DNA of 64,000 bases. Origin: an uncultured Kiloniellaceae bacterium (GTDB taxonomy: Bacteria; Pseudomonadota; Alphaproteobacteria; Kiloniellales; Kiloniellaceae). The stretch covers positions 124,001 through 188,000 of the forward strand of contig CANMQP010000016.1 of assembly GCA_947500035.1 (NCBI GenBank), written 5' to 3'. A model generated the notes under the pieces. That model saw nothing but the letters and a program-made list of their open reading frames with translations, was not told the DNA's origin and did not search any database. This document shows positions 25,583 through 33,398 of this stretch, piece after piece; within the stretch, counting starts at the first letter, position 1, and each line of letters begins with the position of its first letter. A program made the position numbers and the translations under genes.

Positions 25583-26149
25583 ATGCCCAGAGAACTTGCG
25601 ATCCTGACCTTCCAGACCCTCGATGGCGTCATGCAGGCCCCCAGGCTGCCCGATGAAGATACCTCCGGCGGCTTCACCCGGGGCGGCTGGGCTGATCCCT
25701 ACTGGGATGATGTGATGAAGCAGGTCGGGAGAGTTGCCATGGCCGAGCCCTACGATCTGTTGCTCGGCCGAAAGACCTATGAACTCTTCGCGCCGCATTT
25801 TTCCGCCGCCGGCGACGCAAACCCCATGAACAGCGCGCGGAAATACGTCGTCACCTCGACCCTGAGCCATCTCGACTGGAATAATTCCGTGCCTCTGTCC
25901 GGCGATGTCGCTCAGGAAGTCAAGGCGCTCAAGAGCCAGGACGGCCCTTTGCTCCAGGTTCATGGCAGCTGGAAATTGATTCAAACGCTTCTTGCCGAGG
26001 ACTTAATCGACGAATTCCGGATCTGGAGCTTTCCGGTTCTTGTCGGCGCGGGCAAACGCCTGTTCGGAGAGGGTGTGATGCCACGCGCGCTGAGGCTCAC
26101 AAAGTCAGATACCACACCATCCGGCGCCACCATGTCTATCTATCGATAG
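25583..26149 (+). CDS. RibD C-terminal/DHFR-like reductase
   Basis: 188 residues of the dihydrofolate reductase-like RibD_C family (YyaP/YwjB type): LAILTFQTLDGVMQAP, DLLLGRKTYELFAPHF, VVTSTLSHLDWNNS, then LIDEFRIWSFPVLVGAGKRLFGEG. These NADPH-dependent proteins are common next to ArsR-SRPBCC pairs. The actual substrate is unknown. AGGGAGAAG precedes the ATG. Confidence 0.9.
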   Translation: MPRELAILTFQTLDGVMQAPRLPDEDTSGGFTRGGWADPYWDDVMKQVGRVAMAEPYDLLLGRKTYELFAPHFSAAGDANPMNSARKYVVTSTLSHLDWNNSVPLSGDVAQEVKALKSQDGPLLQVHGSWKLIQTLLAEDLIDEFRIWSFPVLVGAGKRLFGEGVMPRALRLTKSDTTPSGATMSIYR

Positions 26150-26278
26150 GTTTTTGAGTGCGGGAGAGCGTGAGTGCGTGAGTGCGGGCCTCTGCGCGCC
26201 TGGGAGTGGAGGCCACCGGAACCAATCCGGCTGAAGGACGTTCTGCTTGGACAGGCAACCAGCATTATGAGGTCGAAA

Positions 26279-26473
26279 ATGTCCGCTACTCAGAACAACC
26301 AGGGTGAAGGCAATCGTTCAGCAGCACGGTCCTACAATAAAAAAACGGAAGACTTCGCCAAAAGTGGCCAGGTTAAGGAGAAGGCACAAGCGGCCCGCAA
26401 CGCTCTCGAGGGAGATGAGCAAAAGGAGCTCGAGCATGCCGAGGACAAAGGCCGCGTGCCTGCCCGCAAGTGA
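26279..26473 (+). CDS. Small hydrophilic protein, 64 aa
   Basis: 64 residues, highly charged and polar, probably disordered: QNNQGEGNRSAARSYNKKTEDFAKSGQV, then a helical AARNALEGDEQKELEHAEDKGR. Similar small proteins are widespread and unnamed in Proteobacteria, often linked to stress. TGAGGT lies 6 nt before ATG 26279. An ATG 12 bp upstream is less well placed. No function assigned. Confidence 0.68.
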   Translation: MSATQNNQGEGNRSAARSYNKKTEDFAKSGQVKEKAQAARNALEGDEQKELEHAEDKGRVPARK

Positions 26474-26659
26474 AGGGATGCGGGCTGCTTGAGGGTCCGG
26501 GCGCTTCGAGAGTGGGAACAAGAACACCGCCTTATTGCGATTGCTCAACCCACGCGCCCGGTCATGACTTTTTCAGACCGGTTCGCGTCCGGGAGCACTC
26601 AGCAGAGAGTCTAAAGATAGTTACCCGGGCCGACAGGGCGTTCACGGTGACGCGGCGCG

Positions 26660-27649
26660 ATGAGTAACCCATATAAGAGCATTCTAACTCTGGCGCTTGT
26701 GATCTGGAGCGGCCTTCTGGCCTTCCTTACGCTGCTGCCTCTTGTTCCCAGCGACGCCGGCTTTGTCCGCATCTGGGACTTTCCGCGCCCGCAGCTCGCA
26801 GTCCTTTCCATTTGCACGATTGCCGTTCTGGTTCTTTCGCGCGTGTGGCGCAAAAGGTGGGGACTGCCCCTGTTGGCCATCCTTTGCCTTGCGTTCGGCT
26901 ATCAGTTCAAGCAGATCCTGCCCTACACGCCAGTTGCATCTCTGCAGGTCGCAGTGGCAGAGGAAGCCACTGGCGATAGTTGCGTTAGTGTTCTCTCCGC
27001 GAACGTCTACCAGTCCAACCGCAAAGCTGCCGCGCTTATGGACCTGATTGCTGCTCACGATCCCGACATTCTTTTGCTGATGGAAACCGACCCCTGGTGG
27101 CGGGAGGCCCTGCAGCCCGTTGTCGCGCGCTACCCGCATCACAAGGCGGCCATTCTGAGCAACACCTACGGTCTGATGTTCCTGACCAGGCTGGAAGGGG
27201 AGAGTGCGATAAACTATCTGATCGAGGACGACATCCCTTCGGTTCAGGCCAGCCTTCAACTCCCTTCAGGAGAAGCTTTTACCTTCTACGGGCTCCACCC
27301 CGAGCCGCCCCTAATCAACCAGTCATCCGAAGAGCGGGACGCCGAACTCCTTCTCGTGGCCAGGAAGCTGCGCGACGCGGGGGAGCCCGCGATGGTCGCC
27401 GGCGATCTCAACGACGTTGCCTGGTCTGCAACGACACAGCAGTTTATCGAGATTTCCCGGACACTTGATCCCAGGGTCGGGCGCGGGCTCTATGCGTCCT
27501 TCCATGCCGACCATGCTCTTTTGCGCTGGCCGCTCGACCATCTCTTCCATACGGATGACTTTCTGGTCTCACATCTTGAAATCCTGCCGCATGTCGGCTC
27601 GGATCACTTCCCCGTCTTCGGACGCTTCTGTTTCCGCGGTATCTCCTGA
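26660..27649 (+). CDS. Membrane-anchored endonuclease/exonuclease/phosphatase protein
   Basis: 329 residues: three N-terminal transmembrane helices (about 8-28, 47-62, 70-85) followed by an EEP (DNase I-like) domain facing the periplasm. Active-site motifs in order: VLSANVYQSN, LLMETDPWW, FYGLHPEPP, VAGDLNDVAWS, GSDHFPVFGRF. Such proteins are probably extracytoplasmic phosphodiesterases or nucleases. No partner gene is obvious. Confidence 0.88.
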   Translation: MSNPYKSILTLALVIWSGLLAFLTLLPLVPSDAGFVRIWDFPRPQLAVLSICTIAVLVLSRVWRKRWGLPLLAILCLAFGYQFKQILPYTPVASLQVAVAEEATGDSCVSVLSANVYQSNRKAAALMDLIAAHDPDILLLMETDPWWREALQPVVARYPHHKAAILSNTYGLMFLTRLEGESAINYLIEDDIPSVQASLQLPSGEAFTFYGLHPEPPLINQSSEERDAELLLVARKLRDAGEPAMVAGDLNDVAWSATTQQFIEISRTLDPRVGRGLYASFHADHALLRWPLDHLFHTDDFLVSHLEILPHVGSDHFPVFGRFCFRGIS

Positions 27650-27801
27650 TGCCGGATCTGCTGGAATGTCTCGTCTCCAGTCCCCACTTCTTTAGCTTGA
27701 GCCAGACAGATGCCCGGCATGGCGGGTCCACCTCCGCCGGATAATCGGGGACATACTGCATCCGGCAACTGACGTCTCTTGCAAGGGAGCCCAACCTCAC
27801 G

Positions 27802-29463
27802 ATGAAAGCGTCTGATCTTTTGGTGCGTTGCCTTGAGCGCGAAGGCATCACTCATATCTTCGGTGTTCCGGGCGAAGAGAATGCCGACTTCATGATGTCG
27901 CTCAAGGGTTCCGCCTTGAATTTCGTGCTGACCCGGCATGAGCAGGGCGCAGCGTTTATGGCGAGCGTCTATGGCCGGCTGACCGGCAATCCGGTCGCTT
28001 GCCTCAGTACCCTGGGGCCGGGCGCCACCAATATGATCACCGGCGTGGCGGACGCGAACATGGACCGGGTCCCCATTCTGGCGCTGACGGGGCAGGCCGG
28101 AACCGAGCGGCAGCACAAGGAAAGCCATCAGGTCATGGACGTGGTGGAGATGTACCGGCCCGTCACAAAGTGGTCCCACGCAATCCTGGATCCCCGGACT
28201 ATTCCCGAGGTCGTGCGAAAGGCCGTGCGCCTGATGCGCTCGGAGAAGCCCGGGGCGGTTCTGATCGAACTGGCCGAGGACGTCGCCGGGATGGAGGTCG
28301 AGGCCGAACCTCTGGAGCCGCGCCGCTTCCGCCGCCCGGGGCCGGACGACAAGACCGTGGATCAGGCCTATGAACTGCTGAAGCAGGCCAGGCGGCCGAT
28401 TATCATTGCGGGCAATGGCACGATCCGTAAGCGCGCGAGCCGCCAGTTGCGCCGCTTCTGTGACGTCACGGGGATCGGTGTTCTCAGCACCTTCATGGCC
28501 AAGGGCTGCGTGGACCGTGATGCGGATTATTGTCTCTTTACCATCGGTCTTCAGCAAAAGGACTTCACGGCCTGTGCCGTCGACGACGCGGATCTGGTTA
28601 TCGCCCTGGGCTACGACCTTGTCGAGTATCCGCCCAAGCTCTGGAACCCGGATGGCGGCAAGCCCATCATCCACATCGATTTCCTGCCGGCCGAGGTCGA
28701 TAGCAACTATCACCCGCAGGTCGAATGCGTCGGCGATCTGGCGCATACACTCTGGATGCTGAACGAGCGGCTCGCACGGGACGGGACGCAGGGCGCCGCG
28801 CCGCATTTCGAACTGGACGGTCAGCGGGCCACGCGCCAGCGCATGCTCGAGGAATTCTCCGCCTACGCTGACGACCAAACCGAAGGCGCGATCCGGCCCC
28901 AGAAAGCCCTCTGGGACGTGCGCCAGGCCTTGGGGCCGGCGGATATTCTGCTTTCCGGCGTGGGGGCGCACAAAATGTGGATCGGCCGCTACTATCAGTG
29001 CAACGAACCCAACACCTGTCTGATCCCGAACGGCTTCTGTTCCATGGGGATGCCTCTGCCCGGCTCCATCGCCGCCCATATGGCCTTTCCCGAGCGAAAG
29101 ATCCTGGCCATCGCCGGCGACGGCGATTTCCTGATGAATCTGCAGGAGATGGAGACCGCCCGCCGCCTGAACGCCGATATCACGGTCATGGTGTGGGAAG
29201 ATGGCGGTTATGGCTTGATTTCCTGGAAACAGGATGACGAGTTCGGCGAGCACAGCGACCTGGCATTCGGCAATCCGGATTGGGAAAACCTCGCGCGGAG
29301 TTTCGGCTGGACGGGGCGCTATGTCTCGAAGTCGGCCGATCTTGCCGATGCCCTGTCCGAGGCTCTGGCGCAGAAGGGGCCTTCCCTGCTCGTGATCCCG
29401 ATCGATTACCGCGAGAACGCATTGCTCAGCGCCCGTCTCGGGGAAATCGCCCGCCCGCTATGA
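27802..29463 (+). CDS. Acetolactate synthase-like ThDP enzyme (AlsS/IlvB type)
   Basis: 553 residues with the three ThDP-enzyme domains. HIFGVPGEENADF contains the catalytic glutamate near residue 27, MASVYGRLTGNPVACLSTLGPGATN is typical of acetolactate synthase, and GDGDFLMNLQEMETARRLN near 437 binds ThDP-Mg. No regulatory small subunit (IlvN) gene is nearby, which favours a catabolic AlsS-like role making acetolactate from pyruvate. No acetolactate decarboxylase gene is visible either, so function is not certain. Confidence 0.88.
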   Translation: MKASDLLVRCLEREGITHIFGVPGEENADFMMSLKGSALNFVLTRHEQGAAFMASVYGRLTGNPVACLSTLGPGATNMITGVADANMDRVPILALTGQAGTERQHKESHQVMDVVEMYRPVTKWSHAILDPRTIPEVVRKAVRLMRSEKPGAVLIELAEDVAGMEVEAEPLEPRRFRRPGPDDKTVDQAYELLKQARRPIIIAGNGTIRKRASRQLRRFCDVTGIGVLSTFMAKGCVDRDADYCLFTIGLQQKDFTACAVDDADLVIALGYDLVEYPPKLWNPDGGKPIIHIDFLPAEVDSNYHPQVECVGDLAHTLWMLNERLARDGTQGAAPHFELDGQRATRQRMLEEFSAYADDQTEGAIRPQKALWDVRQALGPADILLSGVGAHKMWIGRYYQCNEPNTCLIPNGFCSMGMPLPGSIAAHMAFPERKILAIAGDGDFLMNLQEMETARRLNADITVMVWEDGGYGLISWKQDDEFGEHSDLAFGNPDWENLARSFGWTGRYVSKSADLADALSEALAQKGPSLLVIPIDYRENALLSARLGEIARPL

Positions 29464-29560
29464 CGATTGCTCCATGAAGCGGCCTTCGTGATCCTGTATT
29501 TGTCCGTGTGAGGGGAAAAGCGCGCGAAAACAAAGCGGTAAGACTGACTTTTTCGCCTCT

Positions 29561-29697
29561 AGAGCAGATCCGGTTTAGATGGAATCGCCTTCGGCGATCC
29601 GTCGTTCCGGTGAATCTGCTCTCACTACACGATTTAGAGCGGGTTCACATGTTTTAGCGAAAACACTGAGTGTTTCCGTTAAAACATGACGCGCTCT
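29561..29697. repeat. Two-module palindromic repeat, copy 2 (inverted)
   Basis: Same two 62-bp modules as near 10.5 kb but in reverse order and orientation: module B 29561-29622, module A 29636-29697. The modules again start AGAGC and end GCTCT, are separated by 13 bp, and match copy 1 except for a handful of bases. Part of a 347-bp gap (29464-29810) that otherwise holds only the promoter region of the next gene. Confidence 0.9.
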
Positions 29698-29810
29698 AAG
29701 ACGTGCGGCGCGATAAAAAACGATGGTTTCAGGGAACCCTTTCTCCCGCACTTTGTTTTCCTGGTAGAGCCCATTCAACAGCCAGGCTGAACGCCGGGAG
29801 TACCGACCTG

Positions 29811-30263
29811 ATGATGTCGATTGCAAATCCGAAATACGTCAGTGAACTCAATGAACTTGCCCAACGCAGCACCGATAGCGCCCAAGCTTACCAACGCGCT
29901 CTCGAGGAAGTGGACTCCGGTAAGCTGGCAGCCTTTTGCAAGCGCCGCGTCCAGGAACGCGAGAAGCTTGCCGGTCAACTCCGCGTCCGCGTCGAGCAAC
30001 TGGGCGAAGCACCGGAGGAAGGCGGGACTCTGGCCGGAACGGCTGAGAAGGTTCTGGGCAAAGCCAAGAGTATCGTCATGGACGACGAGCAGGCCATTCT
30101 CTCGGAACTGATCCGGGTGGAGGAATCTTTGAAAGACTCCTTCGAGCGTTACTCCCAGGCGACGACCCCGGAACTGGCTCAGCACGAGATCCTGGGCTAT
30201 TACGCCGAGATCGCGAAAACCTGTTCCCAACTCGAAGAGCTAAAGGCAGACAACGCTGCCTAA
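29811..30263 (+). CDS. PA2169-type four-helix bundle protein (DUF2383)
   Basis: 150 residues predicted as a ferritin-like four-helix bundle: ELNELAQRSTDSAQAYQRALEEV, FCKRRVQEREKLAGQLRVRVEQLG, MDDEQAILSELIRVEESLKDSFERYSQ, and a last helix EILGYYAEIAKTCSQLEEL. This matches the DUF2383/PA2169 family, of unknown role and often stress-linked. Start at the first of two adjacent ATGs. Confidence 0.82.
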   Translation: MMSIANPKYVSELNELAQRSTDSAQAYQRALEEVDSGKLAAFCKRRVQEREKLAGQLRVRVEQLGEAPEEGGTLAGTAEKVLGKAKSIVMDDEQAILSELIRVEESLKDSFERYSQATTPELAQHEILGYYAEIAKTCSQLEELKADNAA

Positions 30264-30408
30264 GCGCCTCTCCTGTCCCGCCGGCGCGCAGGTCGAACCG
30301 CTCGCAGACGGCAAAACACAGACTGTAAAGCGTTCGGTGGCCTGCAGCCTTTTTTCTGCTCACCGCATTCGTACCGCGCGAAAGCCGCGCACCAGGAGAG
30401 CTACCTAA

Positions 30409-30777
30409 ATGAAACCAGGCGTTGGCGACGTCGACCGGCATATTGGCGCCAGACTCAAACTCCGGCGTCAGCAACGTGGCCTGACCCAGCGCGATGTCGG
30501 GCGCGCAGCCGGCGTCTCCTGTCAGCAAGTCCAAAAATATGAAGCCGGGGCCAATCGCATCAGCGCTTCGATGCTGTGGCACCTGGCAAATGCGCTGAAC
30601 ACCCCTGTCACCTACTTCTACCGCGATCTGGGCGACGATAGCCACTTCGCTAAGGCCGCCTTGGAAGCCAAAGACATCAGCCGCCGCGAGCTCAACTTTC
30701 TCTCAAACTTTCGCGCGATGCCTGAAACCTACCAGGACTCCGTGCGCAGTCTGGTGAAGCTTCTCCGCAGTACGTGA
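30409..30777 (+). CDS. XRE-family helix-turn-helix regulator
   Basis: 122 residues with an N-terminal Cro/XRE helix-turn-helix: LKLRRQQRGLTQRDVGRAAGVSCQQVQKYEAGANRISASMLWHLANAL (about residues 16-63), then a short tail ending ETYQDSVRSLVKLLRST. This layout is common in alphaproteobacterial chromosomal regulators. CAGGAG precedes the start. Targets unknown. Confidence 0.9.
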   Translation: MKPGVGDVDRHIGARLKLRRQQRGLTQRDVGRAAGVSCQQVQKYEAGANRISASMLWHLANALNTPVTYFYRDLGDDSHFAKAALEAKDISRRELNFLSNFRAMPETYQDSVRSLVKLLRST

Positions 30778-30803
30778 GGCTGCCCGCCATCGAAATCGTG
30801 ACG

Positions 30804-31292
30804 TCACTCATCTTGACTGCGGCTAGCAAACTCCTGGGCTTCCTGCAATCTGTCATAGCAACCGCGTTCGTCCCCGCGAACAGCCTCTGCGCGCGCCGCG
30901 ACAAGAACCGACTGCAGGATGTTCCGCTCGGCCGGCGTGAGTGCATCCTGTCCTGCTGAGTTGCCTGCCGGTGGAGGCGGTGAGACCGATGGCAAGGTCT
31001 CCATGGCCGGTTCGCCGCCGACCGGTGGTTCCATCACCATGTCATCAGAGGCCTGTGGCGGCTCGATCAGTCCTCCGTCAATTGCTCCGGGTTCGCTTTG
31101 CCTGTCTGGCCCAATCGTCCCGCCCAGCGGATCAATGCTCAAGTTGTGTGACTTGGCCAGCCCGCGCACTTCGTCAAGGCAGTTTCCGGCGAAAACCGGG
31201 ATGTGGGAGAGGCTGATGATCAGGCCGGACAAGACACACACGCCTCCGATTTTCGCCGCCGCGTAAAACCCTCGGTTCAATTTCTGTTCCAT
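30804..31292 (-). CDS. Exported proline-rich hypothetical protein
   Basis: 162 residues, not recognised. N-terminal signal or anchor (FYAAAKIGGVCVLSGLIISL, residues 8-27), then a periplasmic part with a long Pro/Gly/Glu-rich linker (GGLIEPPQASDDMVMEPPVGG, PPPPAG) and a helical C-terminal domain (ALTPAERNILQSVLVAARAEAVRGDERGCYDRLQEAQEFA). Two mature cysteines, one in NCLDEVRG and one in RGCYDRL, could form a disulfide. I preferred MEQKLNRG as the start to an upstream ATG at 31370. Confidence 0.66.
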   Translation of the reverse strand: MEQKLNRGFYAAAKIGGVCVLSGLIISLSHIPVFAGNCLDEVRGLAKSHNLSIDPLGGTIGPDRQSEPGAIDGGLIEPPQASDDMVMEPPVGGEPAMETLPSVSPPPPAGNSAGQDALTPAERNILQSVLVAARAEAVRGDERGCYDRLQEAQEFASRSQDE

Positions 31293-31366
31293 GTCAGACT
31301 TCGCTCCAGTTTCTATCGGATAACAACCTGCTGCTGTAACAACCGCCCGCCTGCCGGATCGTTCCA

Positions 31367-32185
31367 TCACAAATCTTGGTCTGTATTCCGACTAAAAGCT
31401 CTCACTTGGTCCCAGGCGCGCCAGTTGTCGTCCAGATGGGCGATCGACGTGGTGCCGGGGATGACGATGATGTTGGGGGAGCGCGCCAGCAGCCACGCGA
31501 GCGCCTGCTTTGGATCCAGCTTCGCGCCGGGCTGCATGGGATTGGCCCCGAGCGGCCCGTAAGGGATAAAGGCGATACCCTGTTCGGCCGTAAACTCGAC
31601 CAGATCCTGCTCGCTTGTCTCGGCCATGTTGAAGCGGTTCTGGACACTGGCGATCGCTGTGACGCTGAGCGCCCGCTCAAGATCCGCGCGCGTGACGTTG
31701 GAGAGACCGATATGGCGGATTCTGCCGTCGGCCTGCGCCTCGGCCAAGGCCCTGACCGAGGTTTCGATCGGCGTATCGGGATCCACGCGGTGGAGCTGAA
31801 AGAGGTCGATATGGTCCCGGCGCAGGTTGATCAGCGCTTTATCGATTTGACGCAGCAGCGTATCGCGCGAGCCGTCGACGAGAATTCTGCCGGGCTCGGG
31901 TTTGTCCACGCCGCCTTTGGTGGCGATCACGGCATCACGGCCTTCCAGGGCCTCGCCGAGGATCCGGTCCGCCGTCTCCGGCCCGTAGGCCCAGGCGCTG
32001 TCGAAAAAGGTGACGCCGAGGTCGTGGGCGCGGCGCAGAAGCCTCAGGCCCTGGTCCCATTGCGGGTAGGGGCCGAAGTTCCCCGGCTGACCGGTCAGGC
32101 GCATGGCGCCGTATCCCAGGCGGTTTACTTCGAGCTCGCCGCCGATTTTGAAGCTCCGTGTGATGTCGTCTGTTTGATTGGTCAT
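31367..32185 (-). CDS. Aldo/keto reductase
   Basis: 272 residues of the NADPH-dependent aldo/keto reductase family: FFDSAWAYGPETADRILGEAL (Asp and Tyr), ATKGGVDK (Lys), DLFQLHRVDPDTP (His), PGTTSIAHLDDN at the cofactor end. Divergent from a LysR regulator, so probably under its control. The start follows AGGAG at a good distance. The region just upstream is a 21-bp tandem duplication including a second Shine-Dalgarno. Confidence 0.9.
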   Translation of the reverse strand: MTNQTDDITRSFKIGGELEVNRLGYGAMRLTGQPGNFGPYPQWDQGLRLLRRAHDLGVTFFDSAWAYGPETADRILGEALEGRDAVIATKGGVDKPEPGRILVDGSRDTLLRQIDKALINLRRDHIDLFQLHRVDPDTPIETSVRALAEAQADGRIRHIGLSNVTRADLERALSVTAIASVQNRFNMAETSEQDLVEFTAEQGIAFIPYGPLGANPMQPGAKLDPKQALAWLLARSPNIIVIPGTTSIAHLDDNWRAWDQVRAFSRNTDQDL

Positions 32186-32218
32186 TTCCGTCTCCTGGTT
32201 TGTGATTTCCGTTTCCTG
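32177..32218 (-). repeat. 21-bp tandem duplication of the start region
   Basis: Two 21-nt units on the minus strand, 32218-32198 and 32197-32177, match at 17 of 21 positions. Each begins with CAGGA (a Shine-Dalgarno) and contains CGGAAAT, but only the gene-proximal unit carries the ATG. The distal one has ATC at the same place. It is evidently a slippage duplication in the leader. Confidence 0.85.
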
Positions 32219-32289
32219 AGAGACAAGATGAGGCAAGAAGCGCCATTCCTGTAGTCGACATAAACGCGTAATTGTTATACGTATTACGC

Positions 32290-33198
32290 ATGAGTAAGCC
32301 TCTCGACCGTCTGACCCTTCTGGAGTCTTTCATACGGATCTCCGACCGCGGCTCGATCTCGGCGGCCGCGCGGGATCTCGGTTTGTCGCAGGCCTCCGCA
32401 AGCCGCCAGTTGAAGGAGCTCGAAACCCGCCTGGGAACCCAGCTCATCCGGCGCACCACCCATTCACTTGCGCTCACACAGTCCGGACAGGCCTTGTTGC
32501 GCGACGCGCGTGAGCTTCTGGCTGGATGGGAAAATCTCCAGGAGCGGCACAGCGAGGGCGATCAGGCCGTGCGCGGGCCGTTGAAGGTGGTCGCACCGGT
32601 CGCTCTGGGCCAGCTTCAGCTGGCGGATATCGCTCTGGATTTTCAGCTCCGCTATCCGCAGGTCTCGCTCACCTGGGAGTTGGAGGACCAGCCCATCCGC
32701 TTCGCCGAGGTCGGCTGCGACTGCTGGATCAAGGTTGGACCGGTTCCCGATGACACCTTGATCGTCCGTGAACTGGGCCGTGTCGAACGGATGCTTGTGG
32801 CGAGCCCCGCGCTGGTCGGCGCGCGGAGTTTCGCCAAACCCGATGAGCTTTCGAGCCTGCCTTTCGCGGCGCTGACCGCCTTCGAGGGCACCCGCATTCC
32901 CCTGACCTCAAGACGCGGCCGGCGTCATGAGCTGACGCCCCGGGTGGCGATCGCCACCAACAATATCTTCGCCCTGCAGCGTGCGGCTCTCAAGGGCGTC
33001 GGCGTCGCGGTTCTGCCCCGCTGGTTCGTTCAGAAGGAACTGGACGAGGGGCGGCTGCTGGACATTCTGCCCAAGTGGCGGGCCGCCAAGCTCACGATCA
33101 ATGCGGCCTTCTTGCCTGCGCGGCGGCAACCGCAGCGGCTTTCGCTTTTCCTTGCGGCGCTGGCGCGGGGCGTCGAGAGCATCGCCGGTATTGAATGA
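32290..33198 (+). CDS. LysR-family transcriptional regulator
   Basis: 302 residues. N-terminal LysR helix-turn-helix: LTLLESFIRISDRGSISAAARDLGLSQASASRQLKELETRLGTQLIRRTT (residues 8-57), then the substrate-binding domain with GPLKVVAPVALG and LKGVGVAVLPRWFVQKEL. It diverges from an aldo/keto reductase gene across about 100 bp, the usual arrangement for target regulation. I start at ATG 32290 (MSKPLDRL). Confidence 0.92.
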   Translation: MSKPLDRLTLLESFIRISDRGSISAAARDLGLSQASASRQLKELETRLGTQLIRRTTHSLALTQSGQALLRDARELLAGWENLQERHSEGDQAVRGPLKVVAPVALGQLQLADIALDFQLRYPQVSLTWELEDQPIRFAEVGCDCWIKVGPVPDDTLIVRELGRVERMLVASPALVGARSFAKPDELSSLPFAALTAFEGTRIPLTSRRGRRHELTPRVAIATNNIFALQRAALKGVGVAVLPRWFVQKELDEGRLLDILPKWRAAKLTINAAFLPARRQPQRLSLFLAALARGVESIAGIE

Positions 33199-33308
33199 AG
33201 CGCCTGGCGGTCTCTGCAACCTCGCGACCTGTGGGCGCCACCCGCGCTCCTCCGGGATCGGTCCCCTTTGACATCCGCTAAGCCGCCTGCTGATCCGCGC
33301 CCCCGCGA

Positions 33309-33341
33309 TTTTTGAACCTGCCGGCCTTCTTCGCCGACTGA
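33309..33341 (+). promoter_or_regulatory. ECF-like promoter element, paralog 1
   Basis: TTTTTGAACCT ends at 33319. GAACCT (33314-33319), 17 nt, then ACTGA (33337-33341), 57 nt before the ATG. Identical spacing occurs before the three following paralogs. The -35 GAAC and the -10 CTGA core look like ECF/sigma-E-type promoters (GAACTT...TCTGA). Confidence 0.75.
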
Positions 33342-33398
33342 TCGAAAGTAACCTGGTTTCCGGCTGGGGTTTCAGATCAGTTTTATGGAGAAGAAACC

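Noticed and set aside
27604-29253. Antisense open frame of 549 codons over the acetolactate synthase-like gene
   Set aside because: It mirrors the sense gene, which has full ThDP-enzyme motifs; no domain in the antisense translation.
27802-29463. Assignment as biosynthetic IlvB
   Set aside because: No ilvN or ilvC nearby; the family call is kept but the anabolic role is not supported.
23622-33280. Shared TTTGACATCCG before the YjbR-like gene and before paralog 1 as a common promoter
   Set aside because: It is just a TTGACA-type -35 with a few extra matching bases, and no consistent -10 or spacing follows.
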